This document shows positions 21,983 through 32,038 of a stretch of DNA of 64,000 bases, in pieces. Both the position numbers and the translations under genes were made by a program. The number at the start of each line of letters is the position of its first letter. Position 1 is the stretch's first letter. The DNA comes from Ricordea florida (Eukaryota; Cnidaria; Anthozoa; Corallimorpharia; Ricordeidae): positions 11,495,236-11,559,235 of the forward strand of contig OX453282.1 in the NCBI GenBank assembly GCA_949710005.1. Reading direction: 5' to 3'. The notes under the pieces are model-generated. The model was not told the DNA's origin, ran no database searches, and saw only the letters and a list, made by a program, of their open reading frames with translations.

Positions 21983-22618
21983 ATGACACCAACTTCATTT
22001 ATACGTGGTATGGCACACGCCCTTCTGGCCGTGACCAAAAGAATGGGACTGGACGAGAAGCGACTTCAACAAGCCTTGAAACGCAAACCTCTCCTGTCGC
22101 TTTTCCTCTGCATGTTCCTCGTCTGCAGCGCTTTACCTCTTCTAACCTTTTTGTTGTTAGTTGGAGGTACAGTTTGTGTCGGCATCTTCCTATGGGTCGT
22201 CGCCGAGGTAGGTTCTATTGCCATGGCAACCATCACGCTGGCGGTGATGCTCGTATTCCCAGCATGCTTTGCAGGGGTAGCTTCCGTGTTGACTTACATG
22301 GCGTACTTGGCACTGGTTCGCATGAGAGGGGCGGTGAAATCCGCAGTCAGTTTGCCCGAGAAACTGTGGCGGGAGGCAGCATTGAGGAAAGCCATGTCAG
22401 AGAAAAAAGTATCCAATGGCAAGACATCCAAGGGAAACCTGCACAACACAAGGAGGTCTGGGTTGGATCTGTTACATCAGGCCGTTATTGATGACCCTGG
22501 GAGCGACTATAACGATGAAGAGCCTGGTATTGCAGACAACCTACCTCCAGGGTTGCTTAAAAAAGTCTCTGAAGGTCCCTCCACTGTAGGATCGGAACGT
22601 CGTTTGGTTCGCGCTTAA
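21983..22618 (+). CDS. Promethin/LDAF1-like double-hairpin membrane protein (intact copy)
   Basis: This single-exon 211-aa protein has a short basic N-terminus and then a continuous hydrophobic block (about residues 33-110). That block contains SALPLLTFLLLVGG and successive hydrophobic hairpins rich in Leu, Val, Ala and Gly. A hydrophilic, partly acidic C-tail follows (DDPGSDYNDEEPG). The arrangement, and residues such as the RKPLLSLFL entry and SALP turn, resemble promethin (TMEM159/LDAF1), an ER hairpin protein that works with seipin in lipid-droplet formation. The animal family is usually nearer 160 aa; the excess is in the C-tail. Assignment is by fold and pattern, so moderate. ATG 21,983 was chosen because it is the first Met before the hydrophobic block. 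It is duplicated in the right arm, where a transposon splits it. The intronless state may mean a retrocopy. Confidence 0.55.
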   Translation: MTPTSFIRGMAHALLAVTKRMGLDEKRLQQALKRKPLLSLFLCMFLVCSALPLLTFLLLVGGTVCVGIFLWVVAEVGSIAMATITLAVMLVFPACFAGVASVLTYMAYLALVRMRGAVKSAVSLPEKLWREAALRKAMSEKKVSNGKTSKGNLHNTRRSGLDLLHQAVIDDPGSDYNDEEPGIADNLPPGLLKKVSEGPSTVGSERRLVRA

Positions 22619-23028
22619 ATATGACGTTTTGAAACTCCAGAAATCATTAGTGGCCTTCGGATGCCTTTTTTAACAAAGCAAAAAAGCTGCTCAGTATTCA
22701 TGTAATCAATGTTTTTAAATTTGATAAGCTTTTCGTTATTCATCTGAATCAATATTTCGATTTTGTCCTCTTCCGCATTTGCAATCACCTTATTTAACTC
22801 TACTGGAATGATTTGAACTCACCTGAGTACTTACCAATACAAATACGAATATAGCTAGAGAGACAAGGCTATGCCTTACAGTACAATTTGTTCTGAAACC
22901 AGACATGTGTGATTCTAGGAGCAGACATTTTCAGAGTTCGGGACCAAGTAAGAGGGGGCAACCTGATAGTTGAGAGAATGGAAATTCTATTACAAGGATG
23001 TGTAGTCGCCTGAGCATTGTGTAATAAA
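22619..23028. other. 3' flank of the promethin-like gene
   Basis: No gene seen. No poly(A) signal within 100 nt of the stop was identified; ATAATAAAAAT-like sequence begins only at the microsatellite near 23,025. Confidence 0.4.
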
Positions 23029-23073
<45 letters not shown>

Positions 23074-23920
23074 AGATTTGTATAGCGCCATATCTATGGC
23101 TCATGGCGATTTACAGTAAAAAATGTTATTAAAAATAAAATTTACATTAAAAATTTACATCAGTGATAAAAAAATTACTAACAAATAAAATAGTTAAGCT
23201 GAAAAAAAAATAAAAGTAAAACTAGGAATCATTGAAACCTTTAAATAAAAACTGACTAACTTAACTAATTAACTAAGTAACTGACTAACTAACTAGCTAA
23301 ACTATCTGATCTACTAATTAACTGACTAACCAAAAGTCTAGTTATAAAATTTGTTAAAAAGGTATGTCCTTATACAAGTCTTAAAATCTGATAGCGAACC
23401 GCTCCCTCTTATATTGTTCCGAAGAGAGTTCCATAGGCTAGGTGCTACAAAAGAGAAACACCTATGACCATAGCCTATTAACTTGACAGGTGGTACTTTC
23501 AAGAGGTTTTTAGAGGAGGATCGAAGATTTCTGGTTGGTACATAAGGCTCTAGCAGTTCAGTAATGTAATTAGGGGCCTGGCCCGGCGTTGAGCGCTTTA
23601 TAGGTTAAAAGTAAAATCTTATAGCTGATGCGCTGGCTTATTGGAAGCCAGTGTAGCTGCTTTAAGACCGGCTTGATATGATCGTATTTCCTTGTTCTAG
23701 TAACAAAGCGAGCTGCAGCATTCTGGGCATTTTGTAGGCGATCTATCAAAGATTTTGGTAGTCCATATAGAAGCGAGGTGGCGTTATCTAGTTTGGAAAA
23801 GATGAATGCGTGTACTAACTTTTCAGTGTCTGCTAGAGATAGACTGACTCTTATCCTGCTAATGTTTCTAAGATGGAAGAAACAGGCCTTGCGGAGCTGT
23901 TGGGTTAATAAAAACATGGT
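23029..23920 (-). mobile_element. LINE 3' fragment with AAT microsatellite tail (left arm)
   Basis: On the minus strand the fragment begins at about 23,917 with KLVHAFIFSKLDNATSLLYG and continues through RLQNAQNAAARFV and LKQLHWLPISQRI, typical non-LTR RT C-terminal motifs. After a one-base frame change it runs to YLFSKFYN and a stop, then a 3' UTR containing GCCATGAGCCATAGATATGG and an ATT tail at 23,029-23,070. The tail is about 15 bp longer than in the right arm. It is 5'-truncated and abuts the small secreted-protein gene, whose last codons it overlaps. Confidence 0.85.
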
Positions 23921-24294
23921 ATTTTGTGTCTTTTCATCCTATGCCGCTTTGGTAAATATCTGTGTAGAAAATTATCATTGATTGCATAATTATCCATCCA
24001 GCCGTGTGGTATGCGCGTTGTAAACAATACATCATTGCTTGAGTACAAAGCGAAATCAAGGAAATTTTCTTTGTACGAAATTCCGTCACCTTGAAACCAC
24101 CAAGTCGCCTGTAGTCCAGAAGTAAAATTCCGTATTTCCTGAGTGGATAAATGGTCTTGAGTCTTGAAACTTTCCCACACATGACCTTTTTGGTTTAGAC
24201 CATCTGCCAAGTACTTGTATTCCGTAACCGAGCATCTTAAAAGCACTAAAATGGATAAGAGCAGGCAGCTTGTATTAACACGTCTTACCCTCAT
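23905..24294 (-). CDS. Small secreted protein, possibly truncated by the LINE (left arm)
   Basis: The 129-aa product begins with a convincing signal peptide (MRVRRVNTSCLLLSILVLLRC; cleavage probably after about residue 22). A mature part rich in Trp, Phe, Asp and His follows, including ATWWFQGDGISYKENF, and the end is basic (RYLPKRHRMKRHK). A TATA box (TATATAAG on the minus strand, 24,315-24,322) lies 20-30 nt before the ATG, so this is a real transcription unit start. No family is recognised. The last few codons (PCFY and stop) run into the LINE fragment, so the original gene was probably longer or continued in further exons. The right-arm copy is identical at the protein level. Confidence 0.5.
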   Translation of the reverse strand: MRVRRVNTSCLLLSILVLLRCSVTEYKYLADGLNQKGHVWESFKTQDHLSTQEIRNFTSGLQATWWFQGDGISYKENFLDFALYSSNDVLFTTRIPHGWMDNYAINDNFLHRYLPKRHRMKRHKIPCFY

Positions 24295-24314
24295 ATTGTA
24301 ATTTACACTTCCCT

Positions 24315-24322
24315 CTTATATA
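24315..24322 (-). promoter_or_regulatory. TATA box of the secreted-protein gene (left arm)
   Basis: TATATAAG on the minus strand, 21 nt upstream of the ATG at 24,294. The identical element is at 29,898-29,905 in the right arm. Confidence 0.55.
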
Positions 24323-24904
24323 TCTTATTATACGACTGGAAACTGAATGAAAAATGAGTGTTGACCTCAACTGTAACAAAAATGTTTGTATTTTAAGATC
24401 GAAACAGTGTTTTTGTAGCTAACCATTCGATAGTTATGTATTGATTTGTGCCAAAAAATATACTTCACTGTTTCTGTCGCCTTGACTTGAAAGACAAAAA
24501 ACCTAAATCTGGGGCCAATCAACTCCTGGCAATATGAAATGATATATATTTTCTCCTTTTACGATCTGAGATCGTGTGTGCCAGTATCCCCCGCTGAGAT
24601 CTGCATGATTCTGAATCAAACGGTTTTCAAAAACTGCCCAAAGAAATGACTTTGTTGCTTTGACATTACGATGGGGGATTTATAAGGAATTCCTCGTCAG
24701 TTTCTCTGACAATCAGAGGTAAAACTGGACCAATTGTACAATCCGGCTCGTTCATGTTTTGCCGCACGTAAAGCTAACGGCATGCATTTGGCTGCTTCGT
24801 TGTCACTTTGTGCACCCCCTAGAATGATTTGTTTGGTAATGGTTTTACGACAATAAATTGAAGTAAAATGAAACCCGCTTTAATGTAAGAAGACTTGTGA
24901 AATC
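24323..24904. other. Upstream region of the secreted-protein gene (left arm)
   Basis: AT-rich, no other gene. A short palindrome, CGATCTGAGATCG, lies near 24,562. Confidence 0.4.
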
Positions 24905-25510
24905 TACAATTTATATACCGCCAATCCTGCATAAAGGGGTGCCATCCAGAAATCGTGCATAAAAGGAAGCTAAAACAAACCCTGGATAGAAAGGCAACAA
25001 CAGGAAATCCTCCAGTGAGAGGTAGCCGCCACAGATCTTAGATAGACAGGTAGTAAATTTTGCAAAGAGATGTAATAAATGCAACACAGAGGTATCAAAC
25101 CCTACATAGGTAGACAACAACCTGCAAACCATGCATAGAGAGGCACCAAACTGCAAACCTTGTATACGGAGGCACCTGCCAGAAGCCCTGCGTACTGCAA
25201 AAACAGCAGGCTCTCTATAGAAAAGTAGCAGCTGCAATCCTTACATAAAGAGGCAGCAAACCACGAACTCTTAATAGATAGGCGAAACCACAAATCTTGT
25301 TAAGAGAGGTAGCAAATCCTGTGTAGAGAGGAGGCAAACCGTAAACCCTTCATAGAGTAGCAGCAACCACAACTCCTACATTGGGAAGCAGCGACCAGCA
25401 AACTCTGCATTAAGATGAAGCAACCGCAAGCCCCCTCATGCAGAGGTAGCTGAGAGGGCTCTGGGTCTGACAATGTGTAAAGATTTGGAGCGACAAAGAG
25501 GAGCATGCAG
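24905..25510. repeat. Degenerate minisatellite, unit about 30-37 bp (left arm)
   Basis: On the minus strand the consensus resembles CCTCTNTATGCANGGTTTGC with a short variable extension, repeated about 16 times with heavy divergence. The periodicity keeps several frames open and yields Cys- and Leu-rich pseudo-proteins. A short outlying patch of the same repeat is at 25,860-25,990. The right-arm counterpart is 28,720-29,310. Confidence 0.75.
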
Positions 25511-26110
25511 TCGAGTTCTTGTTATGTGATAATTAAGAATAGAAGAAACAAGCTCTGTTTCCAAAATGAATCGGAAAAACAAATGTCACTTCTAGATTAC
25601 AATAGGTCGAGTGGGTCTCTTTAGACGTGGCTCGCATATTCGCGGTCATTCGACCTCGGAATCTGTCTATTGTTGACTCTCTTACGCTCCTGTACCAGCG
25701 CGTGTAGGTTTTTTTGTTTTTTTGAGTCAGGGGTTTTTAAGCAACAACACTGACCTAAGCAGTTGAAATTTAGTGCTCTTCTTGTGCTGGTAATTTAAGG
25801 CAAAGGAAAGTCCAGGTTTAGTATTTAAGAGTGGCTTGATGCGGCTATAGAAGAAAAGCGTAGACTGTTCATATAGTAGCAGCAACCACACTTCCTGCAT
25901 TGGGAAGCAGCGACCAGCAAACTTGCATAGAGATGTAGAAACCGCAAGCACTCTCATGCAAAGGTAGCAAAGAGGCTCTGCGTCTGAATATGCGCGTAAA
26001 GATTTGAAGCGATAAAGAGGAGCATACGCACGAGACCTTGTTGTTTGATAACTAAAGACGAAAAACAAACTGTGGTTTCAAAATCAATTAAAAACAAATG
26101 TCATTTCTAT
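25511..26110. repeat. Inner end of left arm with partial repeat A
   Basis: Contains 150 bp of dispersed repeat A (25,590-25,740) and an open frame at 25,727-26,068 that is probably not coding. The duplication ends near 26,110, where identity with the reverse complement of the right arm stops. Confidence 0.65.
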
Positions 26111-27245
26111 ATTTTAACTATTGGTCAGGACGGTCTCTTTAATCAGACGTGACACGCATATTCGCGGGCATTCGACCTCGGAATCTGTCTATCGTTGAGT
26201 CTCTCACGTTCCTGTACTAGCGAGTGTAAGTTTATTGAGCCCGGTGTTTAAAATTAAGCAAGAACACTGATCTGAGCAGGTGGAATTTAGTTCTTTGCTC
26301 TTCTTTTATTGATATTTAAGGGAAAGGAAATTGCTGGTTGACCTCCAGAACCGACGGTAAGTAGCTAGGAGTGGCTTGATTCGACTGTAGAAAGATACTA
26401 AGAATGGACGACTCTCCCGTTTATTTGGTATAAATATTGCAGAAAGCGTTCTGTTATAGACAATCTCCCAGTTCGTATGTTTCAGATTTATTCAAGCAAA
26501 CTGAAGTCTCGTCCGTCCAGACGAAGTATCCATGAAAATTGAACTAATTGGTTTAAGACACTATATCAAGCCCCCGGCACCCCTTATAAACTAAATATGA
26601 AGTGAGCTAGATCACTATCATGCTCAACATTTAATACTTTAAAACATCTATCGATGTAGCAATGAGATGTGTTGATAATTTTATGCACGAGGCTGAATCA
26701 AAAATCCATTCACAGAAAGGAAAAAGTGAGAATCAAATTACGTTTGGGTTTTCTGAAACAAAGTGCAATGTTTTTGTAACTAACAAAACTGAATAGATTG
26801 AGTTCAACATCGATTTGATTTACAAACCATCTGCATTAAACAACAAACGCATACGCAAGTTTCACCGGCGACAGCAAACTAGTTCAAAGTCTGTAAATTG
26901 GAAGAACGAATCTTAGCAGTTGACGTAAATACCTAATATGTATTTGAACATGAAAAAAGAGGTCACGAAATATTGATCGCCTTTCAATTGCAAGCGAAAA
27001 CATCCAACGCGAATCGGACACGATATTTATGTATGCCCAAGATTTCCGCACAGGTCCCTACTTCATTATGCATGCTGTTGCCGTACGGTTTCGTTCTCAG
27101 AAATGTTTGCACTCGCACTTCCCAAGACAATTCAACTACAGCATGCATAATGAAGTAGGGACCTGTGCGGAGATCATTCCGATTTATGTGCTACTAAAGT
27201 ATATCTATGTGGCGATAGTCTTGAAATGGTTTTATTTTCGTGATT
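26111..27245. repeat. Dispersed repeat A, copy 2
   Basis: Homologous to 13,345-14,270 in the same orientation, with moderate divergence and a 149-bp insertion at 27,033-27,181. Confidence 0.65.
27033..27181. mobile_element. 149-bp MITE with 34-bp perfect inverted repeats and 8-bp target duplication
   Basis: Inverted repeats at 27,045-27,078 and 27,138-27,171 (TCCGCACAGGTCCCTACTTC and onward) are perfect. ATTTATGT occurs at 27,025-27,032 and 27,182-27,189, and the homologous repeat A at 14.2 kb lacks the insert. The 8-bp duplication suggests hAT-type mobilisation; the family is inferred. Confidence 0.75.
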
Positions 27246-27287
27246 CGCCATGCAGGATCTTTGATGTATATTTAAGCAGGAGCTCCC

Positions 27288-27450
27288 GCTAAACGGAAAT
27301 ATGACCATGTAACTCCGTTGTTGATCGAGCTTCACTGGCTCCCTTTTAGTCAGCGCATTATTTTTAAGATCTTGTTATTATGGTTTTGCGCCATTGCATA
27401 TAACTGATATGTTGGACAGATATGCACCACCGCAGCCTCTACGATCTTCA
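27288..27450 (+). pseudogene. LINE RT scrap
   Basis: Broken frames read like the LHWLPFSQRIIFKI region of a non-LTR reverse transcriptase C-terminus, with several stops. Too short to classify. Confidence 0.5.
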
Positions 27451-27453
27451 TTT

Positions 27454-27530
27454 AGGACTAATATGGGAGAGGAACGCTCCTGGTCATGGGCTTCCGCTCT
27501 ACCAACTGAGCTAACTGGGCAAGGTTCCGC
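27454..27530. repeat. Chimeric patch: arm-derived motif joined to tRNA-like head
   Basis: GGACTAATATGGGAGAGGAA and the next 18 bp are identical to 21,628-21,665 of the left arm. They switch within a few bases to the tRNA-derived head CTCTACCAACTGAGCTAACT seen at 13,262. It is a rearrangement scar within the spacer. Confidence 0.7.
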
Positions 27531-28719
27531 TATTGGTGGTTTTCACATGGCACGTGATAAAAAATAAAATCGAAAACACTCAACAGACGAACTCAAGAAT
27601 CTGGCATATGATAGATTTCTACCATGTAAAACACCTTGCAAAGAGTTAGATATGTGTAGTTTTTTCATGCATGAAATATTCGGATAAATGTTTCAACCAA
27701 ATTGATAGAGCTTTGTATGGAGACGCCAATTGGCGGAAGTAAAGTGTTAAAAACAGCTGTTGTTGAGTTTTGCCATAAAATCGATACCTTATCACTCGAG
27801 TGACTGTATACACTCAAGGTAACACTTGCTTAAATGCAAGAGCTCTTCCAAAAGCAAAAAACTTTCAAGAAAAGTCATCTTTTCACCTACGAAACAGCCT
27901 TTCCTGACAGACATTTTATGTCACGCAAGGCGAAAGCTTGAAATTCATGCGCATGCTATTACAAAACGAAGAAACCTATCGAGCTAAATATTTGTAACAC
28001 AAGAAATTGAATAAATCAAACGAGTTGATTAAGTAAGTTATACCACCGTAAGGTGAATGGGAGGTGCTGACGTTTCGAGCGTTAGCCCTTCGTCGGAGCG
28101 ACATTTGTTCTAGAAGTGACATTTGTTTTTGATTGATTTTGAAACCACAGTTTGTTTTTCGTCTTTAGTTATCAAACAACAAGGTCTCGTGCGTATGCTC
28201 CTCTTTATCGCTTCAAATCTCTACGCGCATATTCAGACGCAGAGCCTCTTTGCTACCTTTGCATGAGAGTGCTTGCGGTTTCTACATCTCTATGCAAGTT
28301 TGCTGGTCGCTGCTTCCCAATGAAGGAAGTGTGGTTGCTGCTACTATATGAACAGTCTACGCTTTTCTTCTATAGCCGCATCAAGCCACTCTTAAATACT
28401 AAACCTGGACTTTCCTTTGCCTTAAATTACCAGCACAAGAAGAGCACTAAATTTCAACTGCTTAGGTCAGTGTTGTTGCTTAAAAACCCCTGACTCAAAA
28501 AAACAAAAAAACCTACACGCGCTGGTACAGGAGCGTAAGAGAGTCAACAATAGACAGATTCCGAGGTCGAATGACCGCGAATATGCGAGCCACGTCTAAA
28601 GAGACCCACTCGACCTATTGTAATCTAGAAGTGACATTTGTTTTTCCGATTCATTTTGGAAACAGAGCTTGTTTCTTCTATTCTTAATTATCACATAACA
28701 AGAACTCGACTGCATGCTC

Positions 28720-29310
28720 CTCTTTGTCGCTCCAAATCTTTACACATTGTCAGACCCAGAGCCCTCTCAGCTACCTCTGCATGAGGGGGCTTGCGGTTGC
28801 TTCATCTTAATACAGAGTTTGCTGGTCGCTGCTTCCCAATGTAGGAGTTGTGGTTGCTGCTACTCTATGAAGGGTTTACGGTTTGCCTCCTCTCTACACA
28901 GGATTTGCTACCTCTCTTAACAAGATTTGTGGTTTCGCCTATCTATTAAGAGTTCGTGGTTTGCTGCCTCTTTATGTAAGGATTGCAGCTGCTACTTTTC
29001 TATAGAGAGCCTGCTGTTTTTGCAGTACGCAGGGCTTCTGGCAGGTGCCTCCGTATACAAGGTTTGCAGTTTGGTGCCTCTCTATGCATGGTTTGCAGGT
29101 TGTTGTCTACCTATGTAGGGTTTGACACCTCTGTGTTGCATTTATTACATCTCTGTGCAAAATTTACTACCTGTCTATCTAAGATCTGTGGCGGCTACCT
29201 CTCACTGGAGGATTTTCTGTTGTTGCCTTTCTATCCAGGGTTTGTTTTAGCTTCCTTTTATGCACGATTTCTGGATGGCACCCCTTTATGCAGGATTGGC
29301 GGTATATAAA
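28720..29310. repeat. Degenerate minisatellite (right arm)
   Basis: Inverted copy of the array at 24,905-25,510, in the orientation where the CCTCTNTATGCANGGTTTGC-like unit reads on the plus strand. Only occasional substitutions separate the two. Confidence 0.75.
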
Positions 29311-29897
29311 TTGTAGATTTCACAAGTCTTCTTACATTAAAGCGGGTTTCATTTTACTTCAATTTATTGTCGTAAAACCATTACCAAACAAATCATTCTA
29401 GGGGGTGCACAAAGTGACAACGAAGCAGCCAAATGCATGCCGTTAGCTTTACGTGCGGCAAAACATGAACGAGCCGGATTGTACAATTGGTCCAGTTTTA
29501 CCTCTGATTGTCAGAGAAACTGACGAGGAATTCCTTATAAATCCCCCATCGTAATGTCAAAGCAACAAAGTCATTTCTTTGGGCAGTTTTTGAAAACCGT
29601 TTGATTCAGAATCATGCAGATCTCAGCGGGGGATACTGGCACACACGATCTCAGATCGTAAAAGGAGAAAATATATATCATTTCATATTGCCAGGAGTTG
29701 ATTGGCCCCAGATTTAGGTTTTTTGTCTTTCAAGTCAAGGCGACAGAAACAGTGAAGTATATTTTTTGGCACAAATCAATACATAACTATCGAATGGTTA
29801 GCTACAAAAACACTGTTTCGATCTTAAAATACAAACATTTTTGTTACAGTTGAGGTCAACACTCATTTTTCATTCAGTTTCCAGTCGTATAATAAGA
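29311..29897. other. Upstream region of the secreted-protein gene (right arm)
   Basis: Mirror of 24,323-24,904. No gene. Confidence 0.4.
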
Positions 29898-29905
29898 TAT
29901 ATAAG
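29898..29905 (+). promoter_or_regulatory. TATA box of the secreted-protein gene (right arm)
   Basis: TATATAAG, 21 nt before the ATG at 29,926; duplicate of the minus-strand element at 24,315-24,322. Confidence 0.55.
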
Positions 29906-29925
29906 AGGGAAGTGTAAATTACAAT

Positions 29926-30315
29926 ATGAGGGTAAGACGTGTTAATACAAGCTGCCTGCTCTTATCCATTTTAGTGCTTTTAAGATGCTCGGTTACGGAA
30001 TACAAGTACTTGGCAGATGGTCTAAACCAAAAAGGTCATGTGTGGGAAAGTTTCAAGACTCAAGACCATTTATCCACTCAGGAAATACGGAATTTTACTT
30101 CTGGACTACAGGCGACTTGGTGGTTTCAAGGTGACGGAATTTCGTACAAAGAAAATTTCCTTGATTTCGCTTTGTACTCAAGCAATGATGTATTGTTTAC
30201 AACGCGCATACCACACGGCTGGATGGATAATTATGCAATCAATGATAATTTTCTACACAGATATTTACCAAAGCGGCATAGGATGAAAAGACACAAAATA
30301 CCATGTTTTTATTAA
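29926..30315 (+). CDS. Small secreted protein, possibly truncated by the LINE (right arm)
   Basis: Identical over all 129 residues to the minus-strand product at 23,905-24,294: signal peptide at residues 1-22, a Trp-rich mature part, a basic C-terminus, and the last codons inside the adjacent LINE fragment. Because both copies keep the frame and the TATA box, either the duplication is very recent or the gene is under constraint. The sequence alone does not separate these. Confidence 0.5.
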   Translation: MRVRRVNTSCLLLSILVLLRCSVTEYKYLADGLNQKGHVWESFKTQDHLSTQEIRNFTSGLQATWWFQGDGISYKENFLDFALYSSNDVLFTTRIPHGWMDNYAINDNFLHRYLPKRHRMKRHKIPCFY

Positions 30316-31180
30316 CCCAACAGCTCCGCAAGGCCTGTTTCTTCCATCTTAGAAACATTAGCAGGATAAGAGTCAGTCTATCTCTAGCAGACACTGAAAA
30401 GTTAGTACACGCATTCATCTTTTCCAAACTAGATAACGCCACCTCGCTTCTATATGGACTACCAAAATCTTTGATAGATCGCCTACAAAATGCCCAGAAT
30501 GCTGCAGCTCGCTTTGTTACTAGAACAAGGAAATACGATCATATCAAGCCGGTCTTAAAGCAGCTACACTGGCTTCCAATAAGCCAGCGCATCAGCTATA
30601 AGATTTTACTTTTAAACTATAAAGCGCTCAACGCCGGGCCAGGCCCCTAATTACATTACTGAACCGCTAGAGCCTTATGTACCAACCAGAAATCTTCGAT
30701 CCTCTTCTAAAAACTTCTTGAAAGTACCACCTGTCAAGTTAATAGGCTATGGCCATAGGTGTTTCTCTTTTGTAGCACCTAGCCTGTGGAACTCTCTCCC
30801 GAACAATATAAGAGGGAGCGGTTCGCTATCAGACTTTAAGGCTTGTATAAAGACATACCTTTTTAGCAAATTTTATAACTAGACTTTTGGTTAGTCAGTT
30901 AATTAGTAGATCAGATAGTTTAGCTAGTTAGTTAGTCAGTTACTTAGTTAATTAGTTAAGTTAGTCAGTTTTTATTTAAAGGTTTCAATGATTCCTAGTT
31001 TTACTTTTATTTTTTTTTCAGCTTAACTATTTTATTTGTTAGTAATTTTTTTATCACTGATGTAAATTTTTAATGTAAATTTTATTTTTAATAACATTTT
31101 TTACTGTAAATCGCCATGAGCCATAGATATGGCGCTATACAAATCTAGTATTATTATTATTATTATTATTATTATTTTTA
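30303..31180 (+). mobile_element. LINE 3' fragment with ATT tail (right arm)
   Basis: Plus-strand copy of the fragment at 23,029-23,920: RT C-terminal motifs from 30,303, the same one-base frame change near 30,645, RT C-terminus SLWNSLPNNIRGSG near 30,784, a 3' UTR and an ATT tail at 31,149-31,177. One residue differs from the left arm in the first frame (Asn for Thr in the LLL-YKAL segment). Confidence 0.85.
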
Positions 31181-31586
31181 TTACACAATGCTCAGGCGAC
31201 TACACATCCTTGTAATAGAATTTCCATTCTCTCAACTATCAGGTTGCCCCCTCTTACTTGGTCCCGAACTCTGAAAATGTCTGCTCCTAGAATCACACAT
31301 GTCTGGTTTCAGAACAAATTGTACTGTAAGGCATAGCCTTGTCTCTCTAGCTATATTCGTATTTGTATTGGTAAGTACTCAGGTGAGTTCAAATCATTCC
31401 AGTAGAGTTAAATAAGGTGATTGCAAATGCGGAAGAGGACAAAATCGAAATATTGATTCAGATGAATAACGAAAAGCTTATCAAATTTAAAAACATTGAT
31501 TACATGAATACTGAGCAGCTTTTTTGCTTTGTTAAAAAAGGCATCCGAAGGCCACTAATGATTTCTGGAGTTTCAAAACGTCATAT
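31181..31586. other. 3' flank of the split promethin-like copy
   Basis: Mirror of 22,619-23,028. No gene. Confidence 0.4.
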
Positions 31587-31780
31587 TTAAGCGCGAACCA
31601 AACGACGTTCCGATCCTACAGTGGAGGGACCTTCAGGTACTTTTTTAAGCAACCCTGGAGGTAGGTTGTCTGCAATACCAGGCTCTTCATCGTTATAGTC
31701 GCTCCCAGGGTCATCAATAACGGCCTGATGTAACAGATCCAACCCAGACCTCCTTGTGTTGTGCAGGTTTCCCTTGGATG
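31587..31780 (-). pseudogene. C-terminal part of the split promethin-like gene (right arm)
   Basis: Minus-strand codons equivalent to the last 63 residues of the left-arm protein (from GNLHNTRRSG to the stop at 31,587). They differ at one position, Pro for Ser before EGPSTVG. The upstream part of the gene resumes at 38,445 on the other side of the 6.7-kb transposon. The frame is lost at the TIR, so this copy cannot make the normal protein. Confidence 0.85.
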
Positions 31781-31859
31781 CAACCTCGTCCCCAGGGCTT
31801 TTCCCTTTGAAATTGGGATAGGCGGGAAAAGACCCTGGCATCGGCTGGTCACGTGATCC
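31781..31859 (+). repeat. Left 79-bp TIR of the transposon
   Basis: Exact reverse complement of 38,366-38,444. The inner end carries GGTCACGTGATCC, a palindromic E-box-like core (TCACGTGA) suited to protein binding. Confidence 0.97.
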
Positions 31860-32038
31860 TTCATAAATATTCCAAGGCTCTAATTTATGCAACCTCTCCA
31901 ATTGTTATTGGTGGTTGGAAATCCCCGCAAAAATACAAAAAGTCATAGTAATTTCGGCGGGCTGGTGACGCTAGTGTTGGGAAGTAATCAATCAAGTCTG
32001 TACAATCGAATACGTTTTCTGTGTTAAAAATCTCTTGT

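Larger units (their letters stand above)
19099..26110. repeat. Left arm of large inverted duplication
   Basis: About 7.0 kb that recurs in inverse orientation at 28,110-47,332. Matching landmarks, in order, are a PolB fragment, a LINE fragment, a tRNA-like head, a MITE, the promethin-like gene, a second LINE fragment, a small secreted-protein gene and a degenerate minisatellite. Encoded segments differ by only about one residue per 60-130, and the 129-aa secreted protein is identical, so the arms are very similar. This arm lacks the two big insertions and keeps both empty target sites (21,253-21,257 and 22,425-22,433). Confidence 0.95.
26111..28109. other. Spacer between the inverted arms
   Basis: About 2.0 kb of single-copy (within the window) arrangement. 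It is composed of repeat A copy 2 (26,111-27,245, interrupted by a small MITE), a LINE RT scrap (27,288-27,450), and a chimeric junction of arm-derived motif plus tRNA-like head (27,454-27,530). Unremarkable sequence follows, then half of the GTTTCGAGCGTTAGCCC hairpin repeat (28,068-28,105). No host gene. Confidence 0.8.

Noticed and set aside
24911-25506. Cys/Leu-rich proteins in both arms (24,911-25,506 and 28,714-29,309)
   Set aside because: They are frames through a degenerate minisatellite. Two frames are open at once and neither has a domain.
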